From positions 16,980-33,643 of the forward strand of contig PBBH01000009.1 of the NCBI GenBank assembly GCA_002716525.1: a DNA stretch of 16,664 nt, given 5' to 3'. The notes beneath the pieces are model-generated. The model was not told the DNA's origin, made no database searches, and saw only the letters and a list, made by a program, of their open reading frames with translations. The stretch comes from Fidelibacterota bacterium (GTDB lineage: Bacteria; Fidelibacterota; Marinisomatia; Marinisomatales; TCS55). This document shows, piece by piece, positions 16,648 to 16,664 of the stretch. Every line of letters begins with the position of its first letter. The first letter of the stretch is position 1. The translations under genes were made by a program, and so were the position numbers.

Positions 16648-16664
16648 CCACGTAGCGGCAGAGT

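Noticed and set aside
16648..16664. Possible 5' end of a tRNA after thyX
   Set aside because: The last 17 bases (with GTAGCGGCAGAGT) vaguely recall an acceptor and D-arm start, but the window ends before any structure can be tested.

Overview
The window is a compact, AT-rich stretch of bacterial chromosome filled almost end to end with housekeeping genes. I found no mobile element, CRISPR array, rRNA, complete tRNA or clear sign of horizontal transfer. The organism looks like a Gram-negative, outer-membrane-bearing bacterium of the FCB (Bacteroidota/Marinimicrobia-like) kind. Three secreted proteins have short signal peptides ending in AQ or GQ, one is an outer-membrane barrel-type protein, many starts lack a Shine-Dalgarno sequence, and one promoter candidate resembles the Bacteroidota TTTG/TAnnTTTG pattern. 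This placement is inferred from gene content and style; no marker was searched.

Layout. (1) Positions 1-5308, plus strand, tightly packed: the 3' end of a radA-like gene, tgt (queuosine insertion), a trio of envelope proteins (a secreted protein of unknown function, an outer-membrane barrel candidate and a TatT-like TPR protein), a NudF-type Nudix hydrolase and queG (last step of queuosine synthesis). (2) 5390-6351, plus: elbB and a small Rieske ferredoxin, overlapping by 4 bases. (3) 6389-9682, minus: malate dehydrogenase, then an rng-rplU-rpmA operon ending in a strong intrinsic terminator. (4) 9683-10081: the only sizeable non-coding region, lying between divergent rng and metH. It holds two hairpins, a possible promoter and a terminator-like hairpin directly against the metH start. 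(5) 10082-16647, plus: metH, a TPMT-like methyltransferase, a DUF2461 protein, a cysQ-like phosphatase and thyX, most of them overlapping or nearly touching.

How the genes work together. tgt and queG bracket the downstream queuosine pathway. QueG and MetH both need cobalamin, so this organism must make or import B12. MetH and ThyX both draw on methylene/methyl-tetrahydrofolate, and the methyltransferase overlapping metH would consume the SAM that MetH helps regenerate. CysQ-type phosphatase belongs to sulfate assimilation or PAP recycling. The minus-strand operon joins an RNase E/G to two 50S ribosomal proteins.

I did not find a convincing new system. The best leads are the terminator-like hairpin flush with the metH start codon (possible attenuator), the short MetH C terminus overlapped by a TTG-start methyltransferase, and the uncharacterised envelope trio.
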